Shown: positions 26,900-41,120, numbered from the stretch's first letter. The stretch is DNA of 64,000 nucleotides from Acanthochromis polyacanthus (GCF_021347895.1 NC_067130.1:28665817-28729816), one strand, 5' to 3'. Translations and numbers: made by a program. Notes: generated by a model from the sequence alone, not told the origin.

Positions 26900-27829
26900 C
26901 TTGATACAACTTCACCAGAGAACAAATTTGTATTAATGACACCTGCCTATAAGGTAGAACTTTCAGTTTGTTTCATGGAATTTTTCACTCCGACATGTAA
27001 ACGTCTCTAAAGATCATGAAACCGAGTGTAACAGAACTTTTGCAAAGACCGGTAAGGTCAAATTTTGTAAATGAATCAATCCCCATTTGTAAAGAAAAAA
27101 ATTAAAATACAGACTTTTGATGTAAATGTTATTTACAATTTTTGCCTGTTTTTTTTTTTAACAACTTCAATTAAAATATTTTCTCTGTGATTTTATTGGT
27201 TATGTGTAATTTAGCAAAACAGAACATTTTACTCTCAAAAAATGTTGTTGTTTTACAGTGCACTATTACCAGAATGAATCTGCACTCAACTTTGAGAAGC
27301 AGCAGCAGATGAAAAATTTGCATAATTAACCACGTTCAGAGTGGAGCTGTTTATTACGCCTGTCTGCTCCTGGATTGATATCTGGAAGGCCGTCACGCTT
27401 TGCATCAAACTCACGGCTACGTTCACGGACTTCGTGTTGTTCTGAAGTCCACAGCAGCAGATTTTCGTAGCTGCAGGTGACGGCGGCTGCCGATGGCTTC
27501 ACATGAATCAATTTAAACGCTCAGAGGCGCATTGACGGAGCTCCATGTTTAGATGAGAGTTCCGCCCGGAGCCATCGGAAATGTGTCTGAGATATCAAAT
27601 GGGCTGGCTCTGAGTAATTATCGCTGCTTTGGCTAAGAGGCTTACTAAAGGATATGCCAAGACGAATTGAGTTACAGCAGTCACAACTGTAAATTCAGAG
27701 AAAAGAAGTGAGAGTGCTTAACTTAGAGTGAAAATGTAAATGAGGCATAATGCATTCCTTAATGAAGCATAGTGCTGCCTCATTCTTTCAGCTTCAGGTT
27801 TCAGGCTAAAGATGCACATTATCACAGTT

Positions 27830-28100
27830 TTAAAGTCTCTCTGGTCATTGATTAAACCCTTAAAGTCTCATTTCTGTGCATCAAACTTGCATAATGTAAA
27901 GCTTTTCTCACGAAAATAATCAATTTTTTTTCTTAAAATGGCACATTAGATGTAACTCGACACTGACGCTACCAACAGTTCTGCTCAATCTCGGTAGAAC
28001 TACAACACACAGTGGTGAGTTATATCACTGGAGTGATTCAGTCAAACAGCTAGAAACCGATTCTGCATAATGACAGGATTGTTTCCTCAGGTTTGTTTGA
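27830..28100 (+). repeat. diverged dispersed repeat (copy 1)
   Basis: Shares blocks in order with 47690-47975: a CATT(G/A)ATT(T)AAACC-like start, a 'GTAGAACTAC' block, and GTGATTCAGTCAAAC. Weak, diverged homology; family not identified. Confidence 0.45.
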
Positions 28101-28551
28101 ATCCATGTTTCAGAGACAGTCATTAGGAGACTACAGTCCTAGCCTTTTTCACTCATTATATGTCTTCTCACACGGGGGAAAAAAAAAACAAAAACATGCA
28201 ACCAAGGTCCACAAATTGATTTTTACTGGAGGCTGTCTGTAATAAACTGACAAACCTGACATTAATAGACCATAAACAAAAATATTCATCTTCTTCTCAT
28301 TACCTCTGTGTTTTACCATCTTCTTTCCCTTTTGGTGGGTGAATTTGGTGGAAAAATGATGATGAAAACTTGGCACTGTTAGTCACAGCTTGTAGAACAG
28401 AACTGGGGGAACCAAATCTTCCGTTTTTGAGCATTTTTGCAGTACATTTTTGGAACTACTTATGATTTATCATCACAGTTGGCACATAAACACTTGAACG
28501 AACCTTTTTTTTTCAAAAAGAAAAAGCCACTTTGACGCTGTCTTTGCAACA

Positions 28552-28958
28552 CGGTCTCACGGGGATTCGTGAAACTGTCACGTCAGTTTTTGTTTCGGTT
28601 TCGTGCGCACCAACACGATGTCGTCATGTTTTTCGTGCCGCTCACCACGAGCGAAACCCGCTGTGGTAATCACATCTGAAAGTGGTTTATACCGGCGGAT
28701 TCATGACGATCTAAGCTGTTCATCGGTGTTTGTGGCCGTCGCTGCGGCCGGATGTCTGGCGGCCGCAATGGCGGCCGCAAACGCCGATGGACAGCTTAGA
28801 TCGTCATGAATCCGCCGGTATAAACCACTTTCAGATGTGATTACCACAGCGGGTTTCGCTCGTGGTGAGCGGCACAAAAAACATGACGACATCGTGTTGG
28901 TGCGCACGAAACCGAAACAAAAACTGACGTGACAGTTTCACGAATCCCCCTGAGACCG
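28552..28958. repeat. 407-bp near-perfect palindrome (foldback element)
   Basis: The two arms are each about 200 bp, symmetric about 28755, and pair almost completely, from CGGTCTCA at the outer ends to a loop of under about 10 nt. I count roughly eight mismatches. Most are C/T differences and most lie near the centre, where the sequence is GGCCGC-rich. Both strands read the same peptide beginning MRTNTMSSCF, which is simply the palindrome read twice. I see no target duplication or transposase. Likely a foldback MITE. Confidence 0.9.
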
Positions 28959-29051
28959 GGCTGGTCTTTCATACATTTGAATATGTGTTGTTACAAATTC
29001 TTGCTGGTTTTAGGAGAAATTTTAATAATAAGTAAAAGCTTTGTGCAATTG

Positions 29052-29140
29052 AAACCAAACTCTGATGGCACAGGTGTACAAATCTGACGGCATTCCACCT
29101 GCCGTCAGATTTATACACCTGTGCCATCAGAGTTTGGTTT
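29052..29140. repeat. 89-bp hairpin, 41-bp arms
   Basis: The left arm 29052-29092 (starting AAACCAAACTCTGATGGCAC) is the reverse complement of 29100-29140 with one mismatch, around a 7-nt loop (TTCCACC). As a minus-strand (whrn-sense) RNA the single mismatch becomes a G-U wobble, so the stem would be fully paired. It could be a tiny MITE, or a source of small RNA. Confidence 0.9.
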
Positions 29141-29828
29141 TAAATCCACAAAATCCTGATTGCACAGATGGCATAATGGTGAACAGAAATAGATGTAACT
29201 TGTAATCATGAGGCTTGGTTGCTTGAAATGTTCAACAATTCCTCCTCGCTAAGCCCAAACATTCTCAGGTATTTGTCAAAAAAAAGGTGGTTTCCACAGC
29301 AACCGCTCAGCATGACTGTAATTATCTGTATTTTAACACTCAACAAAACATTTTTGGAGCACTACTATTAAAAAAAAAAAAAAAAAAACACTGAAAAGAT
29401 TGCCGAGGCGGGCTGTGCTTTGGGATAATCTGTTAAACAGAAATCTAAGTGTCGCCGTGATGATGACGTCGGTCACTAAAGGACATTTTCAATCACTGCG
29501 TTCGTGGCTCGAACATCGGTGGTGACATCTCTGTCGGTCGGTGGCGGTTTTAAGCAGCAACAGGTCACCTCACTGCCCACAAACGCACCAAACAAGCTTG
29601 TCAATCCGATGGCTTTATTCATTTGCCCTCATTTCCTTAAAAGACACTACTGCAGGCGAGAGACATGAATTATGGAGAGGAGCGACTGCAGTACCTAGGC
29701 AGGAGCTGGAGCATGTCTGAATAGTATATAAGCCGGTCTCATTACGCCCCACTAAACTGTGTGTGTCTGCAAATGTGTACGACTCATGTGTGTTTTCCCC
29801 GCATGTGTGTGTTTATCTTTGTGTTCAG

Positions 29829-30222
29829 GCGAGTTTGTTTGTTGTGTGTGGGAAGATCAAAAGGCTGTGGAGGCTGTAAAGTTTCTGCTGCAGTACCTGG
29901 ATGGGAACTTTTTTATGCCCGAAGAGAGAAAAATGCACACAATGTGTCTCCATACATGCGCCATCCAAGAGGCAAATCTGAATAATCTTCCGTCTGAAAT
30001 TAAACTGCATTATTCCCAAGTGTTAGAAAATGTAAATCCAGAGCGGGCAGCTGACGAGCCTTTGCGCTCTTCACCGATGTGAGTCCAAAGACGTGGGCTC
30101 GTCGCTGTATTCAGGCTGCCAAGCAGAACAAGAAGATGACCCAGGGTGGTGATTGGCAGTCTGGCTTATACATGGCAGGAAGACAAATTAAAGCCTGTGT
30201 GAAGCAGTATGAAGTGAGTTAA
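29829..30222 (+). pseudogene. unidentified protein-like segment, one frameshift
   Basis: After a plausible splice acceptor (TATCTTTGTGTTCAG, ending 29828) an open frame reads about 80 protein-like residues, including FLLQYLDGNFFMPEERKMHT and CAIQEANLNNLPSEIKLHYS. Between 30055 and 30079 sense passes to the next frame, which continues FALFTDVSPKTWARRC and QGGDWQSGLYMAGRQIKAC to a stop at 30220. The composition is balanced and soluble-protein-like across the shift, unlike chance frames nearby. Strong GTGAGT donors occur at 30079 and 30214. A TATATAAG box lies at 29725. I do not recognise the family. It may be an exon of a gene embedded antisense to whrn (with a 1-nt sequence error) or a decayed pseudogene. 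Confidence 0.45.
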
Positions 30223-30671
30223 TAACCACCCAGACTAATTTGAAAAGTTAAAAAGACAAAAAAAATGCAACTATGTAGGATTTGGTTCCAAAATCAGAAA
30301 GAAAAAAAACTAACTCCACTAACTGTTCAGAATGATCTGAGATTGTGGCAATGTTTATATTTCCATCAGCTTGCTGCTTTGTACTCCGCCAAGGCTGCTC
30401 ATTCCCCCACATGGCATTGTCAGAAATGCAGCATTATTTTTGCAAAAATGCAGCATTTTTTTATTAGTTATTGAAGATCAGAAATCACAGCAACATAGAA
30501 TATGGCCATTTAATATAGATGTACCCACAAACGAAATGAACCTGCGCTGAGCACAGGCATGTTATGCATGTGTACGTTATGTATGGAATTGCGAGACCTA
30601 AATATGCAGCGGGCGGCGGGAATTAATTGGACTCGGAAACACCCCCACAATTTAATCAATTGTTCCTTGTA

Positions 30672-32306
<1,635 letters not shown>

Positions 32307-33119
32307 TATCATTTCCGACAGATAAGTCCTGATAAGTCCGTAGCCATGAATTTGCAGTCGGACCGCAATCATGTGATCTTCAGCATACAGCTGACGTAGT
32401 GTTCACTTGTTGTCATGGTTACGGTGACACCGTGCCGCTATCTCACAATGATACAGAAATCTTTAACAAATCCGTGGATCCAGACTATAAGCTGCATCAC
32501 TGCCAACATCTAATCACTTGCTCCTTGCGTCATTTCTGACCATCCCTGAAAATTTCACCCCAATCCGTTAGTCTGTTTTTGAGTGATATTGGGCACAGAC
32601 AGATGTACACCGGTCGTCACATAAACCCACCACGTTCCTTGGCGGAGTAATCAACTAAAAATAAATGGTATCTTTAAGTTAAATCAGCGATTCCAATTCA
32701 GTAAAGTTCATGTCAAATTCAGTGAATATTTCCTCATGGTGTGCTGAAATTAGTCCATGTTTGTACACAGCTCTGGCTCTGTAAATTAGTATTAAAAGTG
32801 CAATTACAAGAATATACTACTCAATAATTAAGACTATTTTTATTTAACTATACTTAGATCTTATGCTGCTTAGACTTTGTATGCTGCTAAAAGACATTTG
32901 CCAAACATTTTTTTTCATTTTATTTTCACACAATCACAATTAAGTGTTTGTTTTAATAGAAGAATGTTGCTTGGACTGATCCACACATCACTAATATCCT
33001 TGTATGTTCAAGCGTCTGCATTAACTAAGGATGCACATTTAAATAATACTCTTAACTGATAGTCAGCTGTGTTAATCATCCAAAAATGATTAAATGCTAA
33101 AACGAATTGACTTCAATCT

Positions 33120-33340
33120 GTCTGAAAAGATAGAAGTCTGGCCGGAAGGCATGGACCACCACGAAAGGGTTTGTCATGGTGTCCCTTTACGAGCTAACCT
33201 CTGGCAAAGCTCTCTATTTGTAAACACAGAACCGCTTTAAGTCTGAATGACCAGGAAATAAATAGCCAATGAACCGCAGACTTCCAGCTTATTAAACAGT
33301 AAGAGGCTCCATCTAGTGGCACAATCAGGAACTACAGGTA
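33120..33340 (+). repeat. diverged dispersed repeat R3 (copy 1)
   Basis: Related in order to 62160-62350: a TTTGTCATGGTG(T/G)CC block, a 'TAAACACAGAAC / CAAAACAGAAC' block and AAACAGTAAGA. Family not identified. Confidence 0.45.
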
Positions 33341-34793
33341 TGGTTTAGTACATTTTCTGACACGCATGTCATTTGTTTTTGTCTTATTTTGTTATGTATT
33401 TAATGTTTCAATGGAAATGGATCCCTAAAGCTAATATTAAATGCAGTGAACAAGTCAATCCATCATGTAGATCAGGTAGAGGATTACTTTGACATCAAAC
33501 CACTGTGAAGAGATGAATAATTTTGCAGGTTATTTACTGTAGAAAACTACAGCTTGCTTGAATTTTCCAAAGTGGATAAATAAAGTATCTCTCTATTTAC
33601 ATGCTTGCTGTGTTTGATGCTTTGAATTTTGGTGATTCAATCCCTGAACAACACAATTTTAATGGTTAAAAATTATTTCATCAGGATATTGAAAAACATT
33701 CACTGTATTTCATTCATTTAAACTATCATCGGCTATTTAATATGCATTTCTACCTGTGTTTCCACCTAAAAGAATTTGCACTTAAAAGGCAAACGGAGGT
33801 TTTAACATTTCACTCTGTGTATAAAACAACTACACTGAGTTTTTTGTCAGCTGCAGCACTCTGAGCAGCTGATCTGAAAACATCAGAATCAGACAGTTTA
33901 GCTGGTAAAAATTGTTCTTCAATAAAACTGGTAACAGAACGCTGTTGTTGACTTCTATGCTACAGTTAGCAATGCAAGTGTGTTTACACTGAACCTCTGT
34001 GCTGCTGCTAGCTCAGCTGTCAATCACACAGAGGCTCTGGTCCGCCCCCTAAGGAGCCTGAAGCTCAGGGGAGTTCTTTAATGTAGGTGGGGGTTTTTTT
34101 TTGTCTTTCCCCCCCCCCTCCACTGCAAATATTACCGTTACATAAACAGTTTATACGAGAGTTGACCACATCCAGGGATCACTTCTGCAGCTTCAACCAG
34201 CCTTTAAGCGTCTACGCTGAGAAAAATCTTAGTTTAAATGGATGTCAAATAGATTGATATCTTCGTCACCTTTATCCCGCAGAGCAAAGAGGAAGTAAGC
34301 AGCTGCAGGCTTCTCATCAACATGCCTGTCAAACAGGAAGCAGAGGCCTCGGGAGGTCTCTGGGGTCCCACATCACTGGGGAGGACGGCACACAAACACA
34401 CCACACACACACTGCAGGTACACAATATGAAAGCTCTGCTTCACGCTGTTTTATTCCAGCTGACACACGCCAACACAACTCCTGCAGCATGCATACTGTA
34501 TATGACGCAGCCTTCATCCTGGGTCACCTTTTATGTGCACAGCTGTGTTTCAGAGTGACGACGGGAACAAATAACGCCACAGATAATTACTAAAACACAA
34601 TACCGCAAGCCAGTGAACGATGAAATAGCCAGAATATGGAGTAAAATTATGTGCATGATGTTAAAAGTGGGCGTGTTTGCCAAAATGAAGTAAACCCATA
34701 TTTAAGTGAACTAAAAGGAGCATCTGGTCTCATGTTGGATGATAATAACAGCATCATAAATAAGAACTGCAAGTCTGTTAAACTCTGACAAAG

Positions 34794-35360
34794 ATCTATC
34801 AGTTGCAACCTTCTTGCTAGCTAGCTTTGCAGGAAGATGACATCCACATTTATGATCCAACTTGTAAAGCTTTAACTGGTCGACAACCAGTGAAATTAAC
34901 TGTTGAGTGGATTCTCGGCAGTTCTTGATTCAACCTCACCTAAATACCTTCTTTATCATTTCAGGCTTAACAAATGCCATTTTCCATGTATGGATCCTGT
35001 TGCTTCAGAGACATTTACGAATTATTCAAACTCTGACCAGATAAAAAGTCAACAAAGTTATTACAAGTTACCCCAAAGGAAACACGAACACCCGAAATCT
35101 CACACAAAACCACAAATTCATGGTTTAGGTCAGATGGATCTCTCGAGTCAGGTGTTTTTTTATTGACTCTGGACCAAAGACCGAACAGCAAACATATAAA
35201 AGACTCGATTCCTATCACACACGACTTTCCACAGAAAACAACAAGGACATGCAAAGCTCTGCAGTTTGACAGTATTTGATTTAGTGTCCTGTTTTACTGC
35301 GTGTTTGATTTAGGTTTATACAGCAGAGAGAAACAAGGATGGGAGGATGTTCAAATGAGC
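34794..35360 (+). repeat. local duplication block, copy 1
   Basis: Two sub-blocks recur further on. The part with GCAGGAAGA(T/A)GACATCCA recurs at about 36942-37105. The part from AACCACAAATTCATGG through GACCAAAGACCGAACAGCAA to CAAATGAGC recurs at 37454-37719. A third sub-block (ACCTTCTTT...TCAGAGACAT) recurs at about 37950-38035. Non-coding. Confidence 0.8.
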
Positions 35361-36941
35361 CAGAGAGAGAGGAAACATATTCGTTCCTTACCTTCCCCTG
35401 AAGTCTTGCGTGTCTTTTGTTACAGGGAAAATGACAAGACACTTGGAGACTCGTGGCTGTAAACTGTAAGCCTCTGCATTATCCTGCATTAACGCTGTAT
35501 CATCTCCAAACATGAGCCGGGAGAATCAGTAGCAACAGCGAAGCCCTCGTGCATGCAAGCTGCTGCCAATAACATCAGTCAATCATAAAAACATTACACA
35601 TTTGTTTTTCGATGTTACATTGATTTAATGTCTTAAATCCATCCTCCTCGTGCGGCCGGCTCTTTCCCAGCACACATGATATTTACTATTGCAATCTTAA
35701 TCAGCCATGGCACACGGTAATCAATACCACGAAACCAAGAGCTTCTGCTAAACTAACAGATTTTGTCTTTTGGCTGTTTCTTTATCAGCCACAGTAAAGA
35801 AATGCAGGAAGCAGCTTCGGAGGAACATCGGTGGGACTCTTAGTTCATCTCAAAACTAAGAATGAACAAACACAAGCACAGCCAAACATCACAAAAGCAT
35901 CCAGGTAATAAACAACTCTGATCATCGACTGCCAAAAAGCCCACCTGATCTACTTCCTGCTGAACAACCTCAGTGTGGGAAGCCTTTCAGGGACACAAAG
36001 AGGTGCCACGAGCTAAAGTTGCATCATCAAAAAACGAATAGCACCTCTTCTAAGAAATCCTTAACTTCATGTTCTTTACGAGCGCCCCTGTTTCCCCCAC
36101 GTGCCTACCGAGTTAAAAGGCATTTAGAGCTTTTATTCGATATGAGTTTATGAACATACTGACGCCTTTTTATGGGTCCGGTAGAAGGCCGGGCGAGCTG
36201 TCAGGAACACTGCAGTCAGCACCAATAAATAAACAGGACAGAGTGGGAGTGGATGGCACACAGGTCCGTGGAGGACACTTAGGGTTGCAGCCAATTAAAA
36301 TATACAGCTGAGTGGGACAGCTGGTCATGAATAATGCCTCACAAACCAACGCAGTTTACACAGGTGAGCAACCTGTGTTCACTCACAACGCTCAAGCTGC
36401 TGCATCTAAACTGAGAGAAACACTATCACAGCTCAGACTCTTTCCTGCCGTATTGTTTCTCTTGTTCTGAAGGGACAGAACCAGTGACTGTGGCAGATGT
36501 GAAAGCAATCTTGTGCAATGGGGTTTGAGGACAAAATCCAAATGTGATTTTCGATTTGAGCTGAGTCAAGCTTCAGTTCAATGTTGTAAAATGACACAAA
36601 AAGCAATGAGAATGAAGTTTATTTGCAAAACCACTGACATGACAGTTTAAATCCAGGGTCATCAACGCTGCACAACAGGGAATCCTGAATTGCAGCCTTT
36701 GCGATTTGCTAATTACATTCTTTCAAAAGGCGAAATCAATTAAGCCCTCAAAGGTTCTGACAAATAACCTGTTTGCTATTTAGATAGAATAAGAGGACTT
36801 GTTAAAGAGACCACACAGCCTCTTAAAACTGTATGGATTAAAGGGATGATTTATTGCTGGTTTAGGAAATTAGTTGCAGTACCTGTGCGCCTCAAACCAG
36901 TTTCAGTTGACTTGAATGCTACTGCATCTTAACATGACAAA

Positions 36942-38060
36942 GATCTGTCAGTTGCACAAATGCTTATCATGATTGTTGTGGCAATTTTGTCCCCATTCTT
37001 CTTCATTTGCAGGAAGAAGACATCCAAACTCTTCATCCCAATTGCAAAGGTCGAACTGGTAAACTCTTTCTACAACCAGTGAAAATGACTGTGATTGGGA
37101 TTAATGTAATTTGTAGAGAATCAGTAAATCAGCAACAGGACTGAGAATCAATCAAGTCCTCCCTTTTTTGTGGCTTTCCACAAGAGTTTTCTGATCTGAC
37201 AACACTTTAGAATGATAATAAAATATGTATGTGCTTAGTAAAACCACTGCAACTCACAGGATCCATTTCGTATTGTGCTGAAGTTGTGGTTTGGTTAGGC
37301 TGAGGCACAAGAATACCACCACCAAATTCAAAGAAAATTAGGTTTTATGGGTTAAAATTTATTAGGATTTGAATACCTGCATTACTATTACAAGAATTAC
37401 CTCTTTGTCTGACTACCAAGAAACTCAACAGTAACTAGCTGTTCTTGTGGTAAACCACAAATTCATGGTGGAAGTCAGACGGATCTCGAGTTAGGTATTT
37501 TTATTCACTCTGGACCAAAGACCGAACAGCAAACACATAAGAGACTTTGTTCCTATCACAGCAAAAAATAAATAAATAAATAAAAGACTTCCCACAGCAC
37601 ACAACAAGGACACGCAAAGCTCCGCAGCTTTATTTGATTTACCGTCCTGCTTTGCTGCGTGTTTGATTTAGGTTTATACAGCAGAGAGAAAAAGGATGAG
37701 AGGATTTTCAAATGAGCTTGGTTCGGTTGAAGTACAAAAACACCACTACCAAGGGGAACAAAGCTTGTAGTTTGGCAAAATTATTAGGATTTGACTCATA
37801 ATTATCTCTCTATCTGAATACCAAGAAACTCAACAGTGACCAACTGCTCTTGTGGCAAAGTCCAATGTTTTGTTGAGCCATCCATCCACCCCTACCTCGT
37901 CTTCATGCAGATTTTTTTTGATTGAAACGCACCTTAAAACCTTCTTTGACAGAAGTAATTTCAGCCTAAACAACTGCCACTTTCACCAGCAATCTCCATG
38001 CAGAGGTTCAGTTCCTTCAGAGACATATACGCATCATTCAGTCTGAGTTAGATGACATCA
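36942..38060 (+). repeat. local duplication block, copy 2, with an internal duplication
   Basis: Direct-orientation counterpart of 34794-35360, displaced by about 2.2-2.9 kb. Inside it, the segment ending ACCAAGAAACTCAACAGT occurs twice (about 37418 and 37814), showing a further ~400-bp duplication. A short (AAAT)n run at 37567-37587 interrupts the copy. Confidence 0.8.
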
Positions 38061-38727
38061 ACAACAGCAAATTATTAGAGTAATTAAATGGGGAAATGAC
38101 TCTCAATTCATCAGTGCAGTAAACATCTTTGCAGAAAACAATACAGACCAATATTAGAGTTTAGAAGATTCTGTCTTTGTGTTCTTGGAACTCATTTGTC
38201 ACTGGGAGGTAATTAGCTTCTCTGCTCTCCCATTAGGAGCTGCTTAAGCCTTCAGTGGTTTCAAATACTTATCTGAACCGTTCAATCCAAACTGCAAAGT
38301 CTTCTATCTTTCAGCCAATCAGGCAATTGAGGAAGAGTGATGGTTCCTGCAACCAGCACAGGCTTTAAAATCTGAGCTGTTTCACGTCTCATTTCTATTC
38401 TGAGTTTCATCAGCTGAAGTTAAGCTCAGCCAGAATAAACATCTAGTTCACTGACATGATACAGGAGGTGCTTTAATACTCCAGTAGAGTACACCTTGTA
38501 GTTCCTTCATGATGTGGGAAAATATTTTTTTTAAAAAGAAAGGGGCCATACTCAGAGCAGATATTTTGATATTTTGTCATAGCAGGAAAAGCACACAGGT
38601 CACTAACAACATCTGTAATGGCTGCTCCAATGGCCCACGAAGCCATGCCAGAGAGACAGCATACAATAACAGGACCCTAACACTGAAGCAGCAATTATAA
38701 TTTTATTACTTGTGCTTGCCCCACTGT

Positions 38728-39245
38728 AACCAAAGATGTACATAAAGACGAATGAACGTTCCATGGCGTCACCTGTAGGTTTTCTGACCAGCAGCTATGA
38801 AGGTCAGTTGCATGATATTAGCATCATTCCTAACTAATCCAAAAACTAGCAAAAAATATGGGGTGTAAGAAGAGATGGGGTGGACCATGCAAACCTCATT
38901 TAGCCACGGACTGCCCAGTGACGGTCACGCATCTAATTGTGCACATCTTTAAGCCCTATTAGAATTTAACGAGTGAGTTGTATAAAAATTAACTACTCCT
39001 ACAGTAGTTATGAACAAAAAAATGCCATAGAGACCAAAACTGTTCTTTTTTTTTTTTTTTTAAACCACGCTGTAGATATGTTTATTTCTGCTGTAAAGTT
39101 GCCCATTTTAACATGTTTTTGTCCACTCATTTTCACTCCAAACCTAAGTGGCCTTTAGAGAAACTGCAGTTTTTTGGTATTTCCACACTGGCTTCATATT
39201 TTTCAGCCCCAGATTTTTCCAGTTGATTATGACATGTCAAAATGT
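38728..39245 (+). repeat. dispersed fish repeat, third copy
   Basis: Matches the repeats at 23160-23934 (ATGTTTATTTCTGCTGTAAA, CATTTTAACATG, AACTGCAGTTTTT). It extends further 5' (AGATGTACATAAAGACGAAT and GAACGTTCCATGGCGTCACC), so it shows more of the element. A T run of about 20 interrupts it at 39043. Confidence 0.65.
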
Positions 39246-40044
39246 CTTCCAGGAAGAAAGCCTGCTGCCAGCCTGCCTCAGAACGGTCCAGTGACGTTAG
39301 TTTTTAATATTCCAACCCTAATCTGTTGTCATGTAATCTGGTAGAAGGAGGTTTTGTCTGTAGGGTGCCTCGGCTCGGCCTTTGAGATATAATGAGGAGC
39401 TCGGTCATCCTTTAAGTCATGAGGAGCCAGCTGAAGCGGTGTGTACATCTGATTATAAAGCCTCCTGAGCACCTTCCTTTGGAGGTTTTCTGAGCAAGCC
39501 CACCTGAGAGAAGACCCTGAGCTAGACCTTGAACTCGCTGGGGGGATTACATGGCTTATCTGGCATGAGAGCACCTTTAGATGCCCGAGAAGGAAATGAA
39601 ATGTCACAGGGGAGATGGACATGTGAAATGACCTCTTCTCTTTAAAAACATTCATGCACTATTCTTATATCCGTTATCTTATTATTCTATATGCACTATT
39701 TGTGCTCTAAAAAGATAGTTAATCAATTTTCTTGTGTGATGACAAAAAAGACATTTGCATTTGAATTCTTCGCCTGCTGCCACCATGACCCAACTCCAGA
39801 TAAGGAAAAGGATGGATGGATGTTACTTCAGAAAATGCCTTGAAGAGCAACAAGCGTGTCTGAGGCTATATTTAGACTGCATCTATTTCCCTTGGGGAAG
39901 CTTGCCGATTTTATCATCACCTGTGCTGCTCAATGAAAACCTGTAAGCAGTGAGGGTTTGAAATATCAGGTACTGATATTCTCTTTTAACTAGTCCTGTA
40001 CATTGTTCACATCTATTTAAAATCTTAACAAGGAGCTCATAGAT

Positions 40045-40258
40045 CAGGGGTGTCAAGATCCGTTCCTGGAGGGCCACTATCCTGCATGTTTTAGATGTTT
40101 CCCTCTTCCAACACAGCTGATTCAAATGATCAGGCTCGTTATCAGGCTTCTGCAGAGCTTGATGATAAGCTGATCATTTGAATCAGGTGTGTTGGAAGAG
40201 GGAAACATCTAAAACATGCAGGATAGTGGCCCTCCAGGAACTGAGTTTGACACCCCTG
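40045..40258. mobile_element. palindromic hAT MITE with perfect 8-bp target duplication
   Basis: A 214-bp element beginning CAGGGGTGTCAAGATC and ending GAGTTTGACACCCCTG; the two halves are long inverted repeats (shared GGAGGGCCACTATCCTGCAT). It is flanked on both sides by TCATAGAT (40037-40044 and 40259-40266). Termini and 8-bp duplication are diagnostic of hAT. No coding sequence. Confidence 0.95.
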
Positions 40259-40719
40259 TCATAGATTGTATTATTTCCTAGCTCTTCATGTTATATGCAA
40301 AAAAAAAATGCAGTTTCAGCCACTGTTAGAGCCATTATTTATATCATTTCAGCAAAAAAAAAAAAAAAAAATCAGAATTCATGCAAACAGAGCACCACAA
40401 CCTGGTCAAATGTTTGATACTAAGACACACCAAAGTAAGACAAAACCTGCCTTTAGCTTATTTTCCATACAGGTACACTACAATGCACAATAAGTAAAAC
40501 AAATGTGCTCAGTTCTCATGTGTTTCAAGAATATAAGATCAAGAATAACAAATGCACCATATATTCTTTTCAAAATAGTGAAAAGTGCAAATATGAAGGA
40601 CAAAGTTCTAAAGCTGAGGATCTTTCTTGATTGCAAATGTGAAATTTATTTACATTTATTTAACTCACATACAAGACCCAAAGATCAGGGAAGACACCTC
40701 AGTACCTCTCCAACCTCCT

Positions 40720-41120
40720 ACACCCCTCCCACAACAACTACCTCCTGTGGTCCAGTGATTTCATAACACTTTATCCCCTAGCTTTGCACCGTCTTTGGCC
40801 GGAATTCCTTTCGCTTTGCTGCCGCGATCAATTGGAATTCCCTCCAAAAATGTCTGAAACTGTCATCTCTTCCATCACCTTACATCTTTAAGCAGAAGCT
40901 GCAGCAGACCCGAGCTGACCACTGCACATGCCGACTGTTTTCACTGAATTGCTAGCATTAATTTAGGGAGTTTGTAATCTCTGTTGAAATAGTTGTGTGT
41001 CTTTTTTCTTGTATATGTATTGCTTATATGTTATGTTTCTTGCTGCTGGGGCCTGTTGCCAGGTCAATGTAAATGAGAAATGATGATCTTACCTGGTAAA
41101 ATAAAGGAAAAAATATAAAT
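40720..41120 (+). pseudogene. LINE 3' end with ORF2 C-terminus fragment
   Basis: From about 40800 one frame reads FRFAAAINWNSLQKCLKLSS and then KQKLQQTRADHCTC to a stop near 40955. This is the conserved tail of L2/Rex-type fish LINE ORF2, after the RT domain. The 3' UTR contains GGGGCCTGTTGCCAGGTCAA and ends CCTGGTAAAATAAAGGAAAA, the usual 3' terminus of such elements. 5'-truncated and dead. Confidence 0.8.

Noticed and set aside
28603..28907. Identical peptides on both strands (MRTNTMSSCF...)
   Set aside because: Artefact of the palindrome; the same arm sequence is read in each direction.
33940..34080. Block with GCTAGCTCAGCTGTCAATCA that looked like a fish repeat
   Set aside because: No second copy in the window and no termini, so it cannot be supported from this sequence.
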